DNA of 64,000 nt from Ruoffia tabacinasalis (lineage in GTDB: Bacteria; Bacillota; Bacilli; Lactobacillales; Aerococcaceae). The first letter of the stretch is position 1. Each line of letters starts with the position of its first letter. Shown one piece after another: positions 17,397 to 25,910 of this stretch. The notes under the pieces were generated by a model. The model did not search any database. It worked only from the letters and a program-made list of their open reading frames with translations, and was not told the DNA's origin. Location of the stretch: positions 1-64,000 of the forward strand of contig NZ_JBHSHQ010000050.1 of assembly GCF_042652985.1 (NCBI RefSeq). The letters run 5' to 3'. The position numbers and the translations under genes are program-made.

Positions 17397-17987
17397 ATGA
17401 CAATAGGAGAATTAGCTGGAATTATTGCAGCGCTTGCATTTGTGGTATTAGTTGTATTTATTTGTTTAAATTTATCAAAATTATCACAAATTTTAAAAGA
17501 TGTAAACGAAACGGTGGCAAAACTAAATACTACTATTGATGTCGTGACAAAAGACGTAGATAATCTATCAATCGAAGTTGAGGGGTTATTGAACAAAGCG
17601 AACACATTAGTAGACGACGTAAATGGTAAATTAAGCAAAACAGACCCACTATTTGTTGCTATTGGAGATTTAGGTACTTCGGTATCTGATTTAAATGATT
17701 CAACTAAAAATATGACTTCAAATTTATTGAAAGGTGTAGGAAAGAAACGCAAATCACCGATTGAAAAATTTGTAAATTCAGCTAAGGGAGTAGCACGCAA
17801 ACGACCATCAGCTGGAGAAGCGGCGCCGTCACCAAGAACAGAAACGTCGAATCAACCGGTGACTAAACCAAAACCACCTGTACCAACGGTAGATTCATTA
17901 GAGAAAGAATTATATGAATCAGAATTATTTGATATTAAACATAAACCAGCTTCAAAGACAGCTGGAGAAATAACAATAAAAAACTAA
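17397..17987 (+). CDS. DUF948 domain membrane protein
   Basis: The 196-residue product has one N-terminal TM segment (about residues 5-25), then a long helical region with methyl-accepting-like heptads (about 28-105), then a Pro/Lys-rich polar tail. DUF948 proteins (Bacillus YtxG) are coupled to YtxH and linked to general stress in Bacillus; the mechanism is not known. The next gene, 28 nt downstream, encodes YtxH, which supports the assignment. GGAGTG lies about 11 nt before the ATG. Confidence 0.85.
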   Translation: MTIGELAGIIAALAFVVLVVFICLNLSKLSQILKDVNETVAKLNTTIDVVTKDVDNLSIEVEGLLNKANTLVDDVNGKLSKTDPLFVAIGDLGTSVSDLNDSTKNMTSNLLKGVGKKRKSPIEKFVNSAKGVARKRPSAGEAAPSPRTETSNQPVTKPKPPVPTVDSLEKELYESELFDIKHKPASKTAGEITIKN

Positions 17988-18015
17988 AAGAATGATAATA
18001 GAAAGGATGATTTGA

Positions 18016-18516
18016 ATGAGTAAAAATGGAGGATTTTTCTTAGGAGCATTATTTGGCGCTTCAGTAGCAGGGATTGCTGCTTTATTATACGCACCAAAAT
18101 CAGGGAAAGAATTACGTCGTGATATTGCCGTTGAAGTTGACCAGTTTTTAGATAGCGCTGGTGAATATACTGACTATGCAGTAGAACGCGGTGTTGAATT
18201 ATATGATGCTGCCTATGAAACAACTGAAGATATTAAAGTAAATCTAAAAGATTCAGCGGATCAATTTAAATCTCAATTTGATGATATTCGTCAAGAAGCA
18301 ACAACAGAATGGGATCGTGTAAAAAGCGATATGAAAGATTCAAAAGATGAATTAAGTAAAGATGCACAAAAATTAAAAGAAGATGCAGAAGACTTAGGAG
18401 ATACTATCACTGTTGAAGCAAAAGATTTAGCAGATGATGTTAGTGACTCAACACAACACGTAAAAGCTTCAACTGAAGACGCAGTTGATACCGTGAAAAA
18501 TGAAGTAAATAAATAA
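18016..18516 (+). CDS. YtxH family membrane-anchored protein
   Basis: The 166-residue product opens with the YtxH signature: a Gly/Ala-rich TM segment (FFLGALFGASVAGIAALLYA) followed by PKSGKELR. The remainder is a highly charged helical region of D/E/K repeats resembling LEA-type sequences (repeating D-x-K-x-x-x-D patterns). It lies downstream of the DUF948 gene in one operon and ends in a long hairpin. It probably acts at the membrane; the function is unknown. Confidence 0.88.
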   Translation: MSKNGGFFLGALFGASVAGIAALLYAPKSGKELRRDIAVEVDQFLDSAGEYTDYAVERGVELYDAAYETTEDIKVNLKDSADQFKSQFDDIRQEATTEWDRVKSDMKDSKDELSKDAQKLKEDAEDLGDTITVEAKDLADDVSDSTQHVKASTEDAVDTVKNEVNK

Positions 18517-18525
18517 TAAATTAGC

Positions 18526-18569
18526 AATGTGAATGATACATTAATTTAATGTATTATTCACATTTTTTT
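18526..18569 (+). terminator. Terminator after the YtxH gene
   Basis: A long near-perfect stem, AATGTGAAT-x-ATACATT pairing with AATGTAT-x-ATTCACATT, is followed by seven T residues. Confidence 0.88.
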
Positions 18570-18662
18570 ATTGACATTTTCATGAAAATATAGGAACATG
18601 GAGTCTTGGGTATATTTATATCATTTTCATAAAAACATTGCTGAAATCGTAATTCACTGGAA

Positions 18663-18700
18663 ATAAAACGCTTGCAATAAAAAATGAATTGTGATAAATT
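18663..18700 (+). promoter_or_regulatory. ccpA promoter with a possible cre site
   Basis: TTGCAA (18672-18677), a 17-bp spacer and TAAATT (18695-18700) with an extended TG at 18692-18693. ATAAAACGCTTGCA at 18663-18676 matches 8 of the 11 defined positions of the catabolite response element TGWAANCGNTNWCA and overlaps the -35. This suggests autoregulation of ccpA, which is known in related bacteria. Confidence 0.5.
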
Positions 18701-18739
18701 TACAACAAGTAGATACTTATTTGAAAGAAGGTTAGCCCT

Positions 18740-19744
18740 ATGGAAAAACAAACAATTACAATATATGATGTCGCTCGTGAAGCAGGGGTTTCTATGGCAA
18801 CGGTATCTCGTGTTGTCAATGGTAATCCGAATGTTAAACCTAGTACACGCAAAAAGGTTTCAGAGGTTATTGAAAGATTAGATTATCGACCAAATGCCGT
18901 AGCTCGTGGTTTAGCAAGTAAAAAAACGACGACAGTTGGAGTTATTTTACCGAGTGTAACGAATTTATTCTTCTCATCTTTAGCTCGAGGAATAGACGAT
19001 ATTGCGTCAATGTACAAATATAACATTATCTTAGCAAACTCTGATGAGAGTCAAGAGAAGGAAGTACAAGTATTTAATACTTTACTTGCGAATCAAGTAG
19101 ATGGAATTATCTTTATGGGACAAAATGTTTCAGAGTCTATTCGTAAAGAAATCGATCGTACATCAACACCCGTTGTTTTTGCTGGTACTTTAGTTGACAA
19201 CCCTGAATATTATAGTGTGAATATTGATCACACGGTTGCTACAAAAGAAATCACAGCAGAATTATTAGAACATGGACGTCGCGTTGTTTTAGTGACAGAT
19301 GAGCCAGAATTATTAACGTCTCAACACCGTTTAGAAGGATTTAAAGCTGCATATGAAGAAAAAGGTGTAGAGTTTGATGAAGATTTAGTTATCCAACAAG
19401 CACTAAGATATACAGATGCAGATAAAGTGTTAGAAGAACTACAAACGCTTAAAGCTGATAGTGTTATCGTTAAAGAAGATACATTTGCTGCGGCATTAAT
19501 GAACGCTGCTTTAGACGCAGGCTTTAAAGTACCTGAAGACTTAGAAGTGATTACAAGTGATAATTCAATCGTTACTGAAATTGTACGTCCAAAATTAACA
19601 AGTATCCAACAACCATTATACGATATTGGAGCGGTTGCGATGCGTCTGTTAACTAAAATTATGAGTAATGAAGAAGTTGAAGAGAAACAAGTGATCTTAC
19701 CGTATAAGATCAAACACCGTGGTTCAACATTGCACAAAGATTAA
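18740..19744 (+). CDS. ccpA: Catabolite control protein A
   Basis: A LacI-family global regulator that binds cre sites together with HPr(Ser-P). The 334-residue product begins with TITIYDVAREAGVSMATVSR, the recognition helix and hinge form typical of CcpA, followed by VVNGNPNVKPSTRKKV and a periplasmic-binding-protein-like core. C-terminal ITSDNSIVTEIVRPKLTS-type motifs match CcpA. A monocistronic unit with its own promoter. Confidence 0.95.
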   Translation: MEKQTITIYDVAREAGVSMATVSRVVNGNPNVKPSTRKKVSEVIERLDYRPNAVARGLASKKTTTVGVILPSVTNLFFSSLARGIDDIASMYKYNIILANSDESQEKEVQVFNTLLANQVDGIIFMGQNVSESIRKEIDRTSTPVVFAGTLVDNPEYYSVNIDHTVATKEITAELLEHGRRVVLVTDEPELLTSQHRLEGFKAAYEEKGVEFDEDLVIQQALRYTDADKVLEELQTLKADSVIVKEDTFAAALMNAALDAGFKVPEDLEVITSDNSIVTEIVRPKLTSIQQPLYDIGAVAMRLLTKIMSNEEVEEKQVILPYKIKHRGSTLHKD

Positions 19745-19754
19745 ATAGTAATGA

Positions 19755-19797
19755 AAAAAATCCCGCTAAATTGTTTAATTAACAGTTAAGTGGGATT
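19755..19797. terminator. Hairpin downstream of ccpA
   Basis: AATCCCGCT at 19761 pairs with AAGTGGGATT ending near 19797. The T-run lies on the minus-strand side (seven A residues at 19754-19760 on the plus strand), so it would best stop transcripts coming from the pbp side. On the plus strand it is a weak terminator for ccpA. Confidence 0.45.
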
Positions 19798-19956
19798 AAT
19801 TCATTTGCTTGTATATTATATAAGGTGAATCAAATAAAATTGACTATGACAGCCTAATTGTCTTCATATTAGATAAAAGGTTAAATAATTAAAATCACCC
19901 TTAAATAGGGCATTAAGTCGTTAAAACGGACTATAATACTTAAGAAAAACAATAAT

Positions 19957-20005
19957 AAAAAGACACTGAGAAAACTACTAGTAAAGTAGCCCTCAGTGCC
20001 TTTTT
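19957..20005 (-). terminator. Terminator after the PBP gene
   Basis: On the minus strand AGGCACTGAGGGCTACT folds back on AGTAG...CTCAGTGTCT and is followed by TTTTTATT. It is nearly symmetrical. Confidence 0.8.
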
Positions 20006-20010
20006 GATAA

Positions 20011-23000
20011 TTAACCTTCCGGTGTCGATTCTGCCGGTTGTTCCTCATCACTTGAGTCATTATTTTCATCTGGATTCTCTGTTGTTTCATCTTCATTAGA
20101 TTCATCCTGATTACTTTCATCGCCTTCGTTACTTTCATCACTTTCTTGAGATGATTGTTGTTGCTGCTGTTGCTGCCTTCTTTGTTGTTCTTGAGTTGAA
20201 CGAACATTATTCCAGAATCGAGCAAGATCTTCTTCAGTAGATCCTAACATAAAGTCAAAGGTTAACTCAGGGGCAGGGTTAGAAACCTTGAATAATTCCG
20301 TCTTCGTCGGTCCTGTTAATTGATATGTATTACCATTGTATGTAAAACTACCAGGTAGAGTTCCTGTTTGTTCTAGAACGGTTTGTTCACGAACAGAATC
20401 AGGTTGAGCAAAGGTTTCTTCCGTTCCAAAAATTTCAGGACGGAGTCCATATAAATCATTCACAATACGTGACCAATAAATTTGACTACGAACACTTTCG
20501 CGGTCAAAACCATCATTCACATCAATCGTATAATCAGCATATCTTGAATCATATCCAATCCAAGATCCAATCGTAATCGATGGGGTAGAAGCAATGAACC
20601 AAATATCTTTAGAGTTTTCACTAATACCTGATTTTGCAATCCAATCTCCTGGGACATTCATGTATTCATTCGCTGTACGTCCTGTACCTTCGGTCATAGT
20701 GTCTCGTAACATGTCAACCATGATATAGTTTGTATCTTCCGAGAATACACGTGTCGGAGATTCGTTTTGTTGGAATACAACATTACCAAAAGCATCCTCG
20801 ATACGTTCAATATAGTGACCGTCTACGTACTCTCCACCGTTAGCAAACGTTGAGAAAGCACGTGTTTCTTCTAGAACAGTAGGACCAGTAGTCACACCAC
20901 CTAGAGAAAAGGCTAAGTTGTTTGTATCTTCTTCGGTATATGAGTCAATAGTATTGAAGCCCATACGCTCTAGATAATCAATCACAGGAATACCTTGAGA
21001 ACGTAATTCGTCATAAATACGAACCGCAGGTATATTATCTGATCTTAATAGGGCAGTTCGAGCGGTCATTAATGTATCACTCACAACACTACCATAGTTC
21101 GTTGGTGCCCAAGTTGAACCATCTTCATAAGTTTCTACAAAAGCTGTATCCGGAATAACTGTAGAAGGGTTAATGATATTGTTCTCCACCGCAGGTCCAT
21201 AAACGGCCATCGGTTTAATGGTTGAACCTGGTGAGCGACGCATTTGGAATGCGTGGTCAATTTGGTTATTCTCAAAATCAGTTCCCGCTACGAATCCAAG
21301 GACCGCACCAGTATTGTTATCAATTGCAACTAAACCAGTTTGAACTTCTTCAACATAATATGTTTCCACACCAGTCTCAGGGTCAGTGTAGACACCATCA
21401 TAAACGGCACCAAGCTGATCCTCATAGGCTCTAGCTGATTCTTGTAGTTGGTCATAAATTTCTTTATCGATCGTAGAATATACACGGTAACCACCAGTAC
21501 GTAACTGTTCTTCAGCTGCAAAGTAATATTCATTGTACCATTCATCATCGCTATAGACTTGCTTCCATGAGTATCCATCATCATGAATATTTAATAGCAT
21601 AAGTTCTTCAATGGCACCATTCATAACCGCTTGATATAAGTATGATTGACGTATTTCTTCACGTGGCTCTGGTTGTAAGAAGTCTTGAGTAATATCATAA
21701 GCAATGGCTGTTTCATACTCATCTTTTGTGATTTTCTCTTCACGATACATACGATATAAAACTTCGTTCATCCGTTCGATACCAAATTGAAGAGATTCTT
21801 CATCACGAATTTCTCCATTTTGGTCGTAAGGAGTATATGTATAAGGGTCTTGGGGAAGTCCGACTAAGAATGCTGCTTGATTTAAAGAAACATCCTCTGG
21901 TGCTACACCAAAGATACCCTCAGCTGCTTTAACAATACCAGCCACATTATCTCCGTTATTATTTCTACCAAAAGGAGATACGTTTAAGTAAGCTGTTAAT
22001 ATTTCTTCTTTAGAAAAATAGTTTTCTAATCTTAAAGCTAATAGAATTTCATTCGCTTTTCTAAAGAAAGTTACATCATTGGTTAGCATTTGTTGCTTAA
22101 CTAATTGCTGAGTCAGCGTTGACCCCCCTGTACCTGAACCTGTTAAGAAAGTTTGAAGTACAGCACGAAGCAATGCTTTTGGAACAATTCCCGGATGTTC
22201 TGCAAAATATTCATCCTCAGTTGCAATAAAACCGTCGACAATATAATTAGAAATATCGTTCAGATTCGCAACAGAACGAACAATATCTGTTCGGACATTG
22301 GCAATTGGGTTTCCGTCAGCATAGTATAATGTACTTTGTTGTTCTAGACGATTAATCTGTTCCGCCATCTCGCGTTCAGTAGGAGGGGGCGTATTTGCTA
22401 CTAGATTCGCAAAGAATCCGATACCAGTACCACCAACAAGTGCTCCTGCTAAGACGATAATAATAATTAAATACATAATTAATCGTTTAATTACATTGAA
22501 AGTAACGTTAATTCCGAAAAACGTTTTGTCTTTTAATGAAAAGTTTTTTAGTGAATATTTGTCTTTTTTCTTTTGGCGTTTTTGTGTTTTTGGATCAACT
22601 GCTTCTTCTTCAGTTTCAGCATCAAAGTTCGTACTTGCAGCAACTCCGCCGGCTAATGCCGCAGTCCCAGCGGGATTTTCAATGCTTTGACCTAAGGGAG
22701 CGGCTGATACGGTTTCATCATCAGGGTTGAACACATGAATTGAATCCATTGAATCAGCCCAGTGTTCATCTGATTGACTTTCAGATTGCTCAGCGTCATC
22801 TATCTTAGCTTGCTTTTCAACATCATTAAAGTCATTTGTTCGGATTTGAGACTCAGAATCAGGTACATTTGCCTCACCCTCAAGTGGAGTAGGGTCAATC
22901 ACTTGAGGGTGAGGCATTACTGGAACAATTGGTTTGTTCTCAGTATCCTTAGAATCCTCATGATTGTCGTTTGTTGAAGCTGACGGTGACTTAATTGTTT

Positions 23001-23721
23001 GATACGAATCTTCAATTTCTTTGTCCGAACTCATACCTTCAAGTTGTGCAATTCTTTCTTTACGACGTCGTTCCCGTTCAGCTAATAATCGATCAGGACT
23101 TGGGAGATCAGAAGCCGCATTGTGTGTTGAGTTATTATTATTCAAAGGCTCTTCTTTATTATCTTCTGTATCAGATAATGAAAAGACTGGCTTATAGGCA
23201 CTTTTATCTGAATAAAGCTGATCATTGAGTTCTGATTCTCTGCGTTCTCTTACAATATTTCGTTTGATTGCATCATCTCTTAACGGAATGTTGCTTGTGT
23301 TAAGAGAGGCTCTTTTGGCTCGTTCATTTAAATCTCGGCTTTTCGCTGATTTAATATCTGAATAAGTAGAAGAGGGCGCTTCATTTGTTTCGCTAAATAA
23401 CTTTTGAACCCGTTTAATTGACCGGTTTATCATTAAACTTGATTTATTCGGATCGAATTTATTATCGGGTGATGTATTTTCTTTATTAAAGTCCGAGTTA
23501 GAAGAGCTTTCCTTCCGAATATCAGAATAGCGTTCTTGTTGTTCCTCTTGAAAATCATCATAAAAGTTATCCCACTTATTAGAAGAGGGATGGTTATTTG
23601 ATTCATTAGTATCTTCAGACGGAACTTTACGATTTGAGTGGCTATCTTCAATAGGCTCGTCAAATGAAATATCAAAAAACTTACTATCATTAGAATTATT
23701 TTTTGAATTTTTATCAGTCAT
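20011..23721 (-). CDS. Class A penicillin-binding protein with a very long cytoplasmic N-terminus
   Basis: A bifunctional peptidoglycan glycosyltransferase/transpeptidase. Order in the 1236 residues: about 410 hydrophilic residues rich in S, D, E, N, K and R; one TM segment (about 412-440); a GT51 domain (about 495-650) with EDEYFAEHPG and GSTLTQQLVKQQ; a transpeptidase domain with the SxxK serine in STIK near residue 832, SDN near 894 and KSG near 1030; and a low-complexity tail with a poly-Q run then D/E/S/N/P sequence (about 1165-1236). Class A PBPs are usually 700-900 residues, so the N-terminal extension is the oddity. A 16-bp perfect inverted repeat lies within its DNA at 22871-22915. 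The subgroup (PBP1b- or PBP2a-like) is not resolved. Confidence 0.93.
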   Translation of the reverse strand: MTDKNSKNNSNDSKFFDISFDEPIEDSHSNRKVPSEDTNESNNHPSSNKWDNFYDDFQEEQQERYSDIRKESSSNSDFNKENTSPDNKFDPNKSSLMINRSIKRVQKLFSETNEAPSSTYSDIKSAKSRDLNERAKRASLNTSNIPLRDDAIKRNIVRERRESELNDQLYSDKSAYKPVFSLSDTEDNKEEPLNNNNSTHNAASDLPSPDRLLAERERRRKERIAQLEGMSSDKEIEDSYQTIKSPSASTNDNHEDSKDTENKPIVPVMPHPQVIDPTPLEGEANVPDSESQIRTNDFNDVEKQAKIDDAEQSESQSDEHWADSMDSIHVFNPDDETVSAAPLGQSIENPAGTAALAGGVAASTNFDAETEEEAVDPKTQKRQKKKDKYSLKNFSLKDKTFFGINVTFNVIKRLIMYLIIIIVLAGALVGGTGIGFFANLVANTPPPTEREMAEQINRLEQQSTLYYADGNPIANVRTDIVRSVANLNDISNYIVDGFIATEDEYFAEHPGIVPKALLRAVLQTFLTGSGTGGSTLTQQLVKQQMLTNDVTFFRKANEILLALRLENYFSKEEILTAYLNVSPFGRNNNGDNVAGIVKAAEGIFGVAPEDVSLNQAAFLVGLPQDPYTYTPYDQNGEIRDEESLQFGIERMNEVLYRMYREEKITKDEYETAIAYDITQDFLQPEPREEIRQSYLYQAVMNGAIEELMLLNIHDDGYSWKQVYSDDEWYNEYYFAAEEQLRTGGYRVYSTIDKEIYDQLQESARAYEDQLGAVYDGVYTDPETGVETYYVEEVQTGLVAIDNNTGAVLGFVAGTDFENNQIDHAFQMRRSPGSTIKPMAVYGPAVENNIINPSTVIPDTAFVETYEDGSTWAPTNYGSVVSDTLMTARTALLRSDNIPAVRIYDELRSQGIPVIDYLERMGFNTIDSYTEEDTNNLAFSLGGVTTGPTVLEETRAFSTFANGGEYVDGHYIERIEDAFGNVVFQQNESPTRVFSEDTNYIMVDMLRDTMTEGTGRTANEYMNVPGDWIAKSGISENSKDIWFIASTPSITIGSWIGYDSRYADYTIDVNDGFDRESVRSQIYWSRIVNDLYGLRPEIFGTEETFAQPDSVREQTVLEQTGTLPGSFTYNGNTYQLTGPTKTELFKVSNPAPELTFDFMLGSTEEDLARFWNNVRSTQEQQRRQQQQQQQSSQESDESNEGDESNQDESNEDETTENPDENNDSSDEEQPAESTPEG
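22871..22915. repeat. Perfect 16-bp inverted repeat inside the PBP gene
   Basis: GCCTCACCCTCAAGTG at 22871-22886 is exactly repeated in inverse at 22900-22915 with 13 nt between. It lies in the sequence encoding the disordered cytoplasmic N-terminus (around residues 269-283). No T-run follows on either strand. Confidence 0.9.
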
Positions 23722-23752
23722 TGATTCACCATCTTCCTTTTAAAATTTATTA

Positions 23753-24727
23753 TTAAGCCGTTTCGGTATTCTCTAAAGATTCTCCAATGGCTTCTAAGCG
23801 GTTTTGCCATTCAGAAGTTGAAAGATTATGCTCGCTTACAAAACGATTGCGCGGATGACGACGGCATTCTGGTGAACATCCACGGACATATTTTACTTCA
23901 TTTTCTTCTGAACTTAATATTTGTTTATTACAATCTGGGTTTGCACAGTTTACATAACGTTCACAAGGCGTGCCGTCATAGTAATCTTTACCAACAACTG
24001 TTGGTGATACGCGGTTAATTGGTACTGAGATACGTTCATCAAAGACGTACATTTGACCTTCCCATAGATCACCTTGAGTTTCTGGGTCTTTACCGTATGT
24101 GTCAATTCCACCTTCTAATTGGCCAACTTCTGTCGTAATACCTTCGCGAAGCATCCAACCAGAGAATTTCTCACAACGAACGCCACCTGTACAATAAACA
24201 ACGACTTTTTTGTCCATGAATTTCTCTTTGTTGTTTACTACCCATTCAGGTAATTCACGGAAGTTACGAATTTCAGGGCGGATCGCACCTTTAAAGTGAC
24301 CTAAGTCATATTCATAATCATTACGTGTATCTAATACAATGGTATCTTCGTCTTCAAGCGCTTCACGGAATTCTTTTGGTTTTAAATGTTTACCAGTTGT
24401 TGTTAGTGGATCGATGTCATCTTCTAAGCTTAACGAAACGATTTCTTCACGTACACGCACAAACATTTTACTATGAGCGTAGTCATCAGCAGGATCTTCT
24501 TTGAACCATACGTCCTCAAAGCCTGGAAGAGAATGTAAAAATTCTTTATATTTCTCTGTCTGTTCGATTGTACCAGAAACTGTTCCGTTAATACCTTCAG
24601 TTCCAACTAAAATACGTCCTTTTAGGCCAGTTTTTTTACAAAAAGCTAAATGCTCTTCTCTAAACTGGTCAGGATCATCAATTGTCTCGTATTTATAGTA
24701 TAATAACACCTTAAATTCTTTCTTCAT
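23753..24727 (-). CDS. trhO: tRNA uridine(34) 5-oxyacetic-type hydroxylase TrhO (rhodanese-related)
   Basis: It performs oxygen-dependent hydroxylation of U34 in tRNA, a step toward mo5U/cmo5U. The 324-residue product starts at the ATG at 24727, which has AGGAGG at a good distance; an in-frame start 8 codons further out is unsupported. The N-terminal acylphosphatase-like domain (about 1-110) is followed by a rhodanese domain with the catalytic-loop cysteine in VVYCTGGVRCEKF, then a Cys-rich C-terminal segment (CERYVNCANPDCNK, CSPECRR) that probably binds zinc. Older annotation calls it YceA/UPF0176. Confidence 0.92.
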   Translation of the reverse strand: MKKEFKVLLYYKYETIDDPDQFREEHLAFCKKTGLKGRILVGTEGINGTVSGTIEQTEKYKEFLHSLPGFEDVWFKEDPADDYAHSKMFVRVREEIVSLSLEDDIDPLTTTGKHLKPKEFREALEDEDTIVLDTRNDYEYDLGHFKGAIRPEIRNFRELPEWVVNNKEKFMDKKVVVYCTGGVRCEKFSGWMLREGITTEVGQLEGGIDTYGKDPETQGDLWEGQMYVFDERISVPINRVSPTVVGKDYYDGTPCERYVNCANPDCNKQILSSEENEVKYVRGCSPECRRHPRNRFVSEHNLSTSEWQNRLEAIGESLENTETA

Positions 24728-24855
24728 TATTTTTCCTCCTTGTAGTTGCATACTACAGTTTTCTGAATATATATTATACTATTAAATCAAGAATGGTAAC
24801 AGGTTTTAGCTAAAATTCATATAAATGTAATAGAAAAATCATATTATAGATGTGA

Positions 24856-24895
24856 ATTATTATCTAAATTGCTATAATGTTATTTAGATAATAAT
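24856..24895. promoter_or_regulatory. 14-12-14 inverted repeat around the lipid-kinase -10
   Basis: ATTATTATCTAAAT (24856-24869) and its exact reverse complement (24882-24895) flank a 12-nt core that holds the extended -10 TGCTATAAT (24870-24878). The repeat therefore covers the spacer and start site of the promoter of the next gene, as an operator would. The cognate regulator is not identified. Confidence 0.7.
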
Positions 24896-24922
24896 AAATA
24901 AATCACAAAGATGGTGAATTTT

Positions 24923-25825
24923 ATGCTGAAAAATGTATTGTTAATTACAAATCCAGTTGCAGGAAAAGGACTTGGAGAAAAGTATGCTCAAAAATTAAAA
25001 GATGTTCTTGAGGACTATCATCAATCAAACGTTGAGATAAAAATTACTGAAGAAGAATTCGATGCAACAAAATGGAGTAAAAATGCAACAAAAGAGGGAT
25101 TTGACACAGTCATTTGCTTAGGTGGCGATGGTACGGTATCAGAAACGGTAAATGGAATTATTGAAGCTCAAGATAAGCCGGTATTTGGCTTTGTTCCAAT
25201 GGGGACGGTTAATGATTTAGGCCGTGCATTGGGATATAAAATGAACCCAGAAAAAGCGATTGAAGACTTTAAAACTGTTTCGATCGATAAATTAGATGTC
25301 GGAAAAGTAAACGATCGCGTGTTTATAAATGTGATTGCATTAGGACCGATTGCGGAGCAAGTAATGACGACAGATTCAGATGATAAGAATCGTTTTGGAG
25401 TTCTTGCTTATGTTCGAGACGGGATGAAGGCTTTCTTTACCGATAAAGGTTATGAAGTTCGAGTGACAGCTTCAGATGGGACTACCACAGAAATTAAAAC
25501 AAACTTACTATTTGTTGGTTTAACGAATAGTATTGGTGGTGTTGAATTTATGATTCCAGGAGCCAACTACAACGACGGTAAAGGTTACTTATCAGTAATT
25601 AAAGGACATACACCTATCAATACGATTCGAGCAGGACTTGAGGTTGGGTTATCAAATATAGATGCAGATAATATCTTCAGATTATCTGACACGAAATTCA
25701 AAATTGAGTCAATCAATAATGAATCAATTACTACTAATGTTGACGGGGATAACGGTCCAGAATTACCATTAGAGATTGAGATTTTGAGTCAAGCGATTGA
25801 CGTTTTAATTACAGGCGAAAGCTAA
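24923..25825 (+). CDS. Diacylglycerol kinase family lipid kinase
   Basis: A cytosolic or membrane-associated kinase that phosphorylates diacylglycerol or a related lipid (DagK/YegS fold). The 300-residue product begins LLITNPVAGKG, has the nucleotide motif GGDGTVSETVNGI and the MGTVNDLGRALG motif (usually GTxNDFAR). An upstream in-frame ATG at 24911 exists, but GGTGA 6 nt before 24923 favours the later one. The gene stands alone behind a striking inverted repeat. Whether its substrate is diacylglycerol cannot be decided from sequence. Confidence 0.88.
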   Translation: MLKNVLLITNPVAGKGLGEKYAQKLKDVLEDYHQSNVEIKITEEEFDATKWSKNATKEGFDTVICLGGDGTVSETVNGIIEAQDKPVFGFVPMGTVNDLGRALGYKMNPEKAIEDFKTVSIDKLDVGKVNDRVFINVIALGPIAEQVMTTDSDDKNRFGVLAYVRDGMKAFFTDKGYEVRVTASDGTTTEIKTNLLFVGLTNSIGGVEFMIPGANYNDGKGYLSVIKGHTPINTIRAGLEVGLSNIDADNIFRLSDTKFKIESINNESITTNVDGDNGPELPLEIEILSQAIDVLITGES

Positions 25826-25910
25826 AAAGCATATTGTGAGCAATATATTTGAAAATACGTTATAATTGTATTAGTGAGCGTTAAGGTCAACAAGGAAAGA
25901 GGGAATTAAC

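Noticed and set aside
17360..17800. 146-codon minus-strand open frame opposite the DUF948 gene.
   Set aside because: It is the mirror of a well-supported plus-strand gene, has no ribosome binding site and shows a composition typical of an antisense shadow. The same holds for similar frames opposite ccpA, pbp, recJ, aspS and glyQ.
18240..18510. LEA-like repeats in the YtxH protein as a novel repeat protein.
   Set aside because: The N-terminal TM and PKSGKELR show an ordinary YtxH protein; charged helical tails are common in that family.
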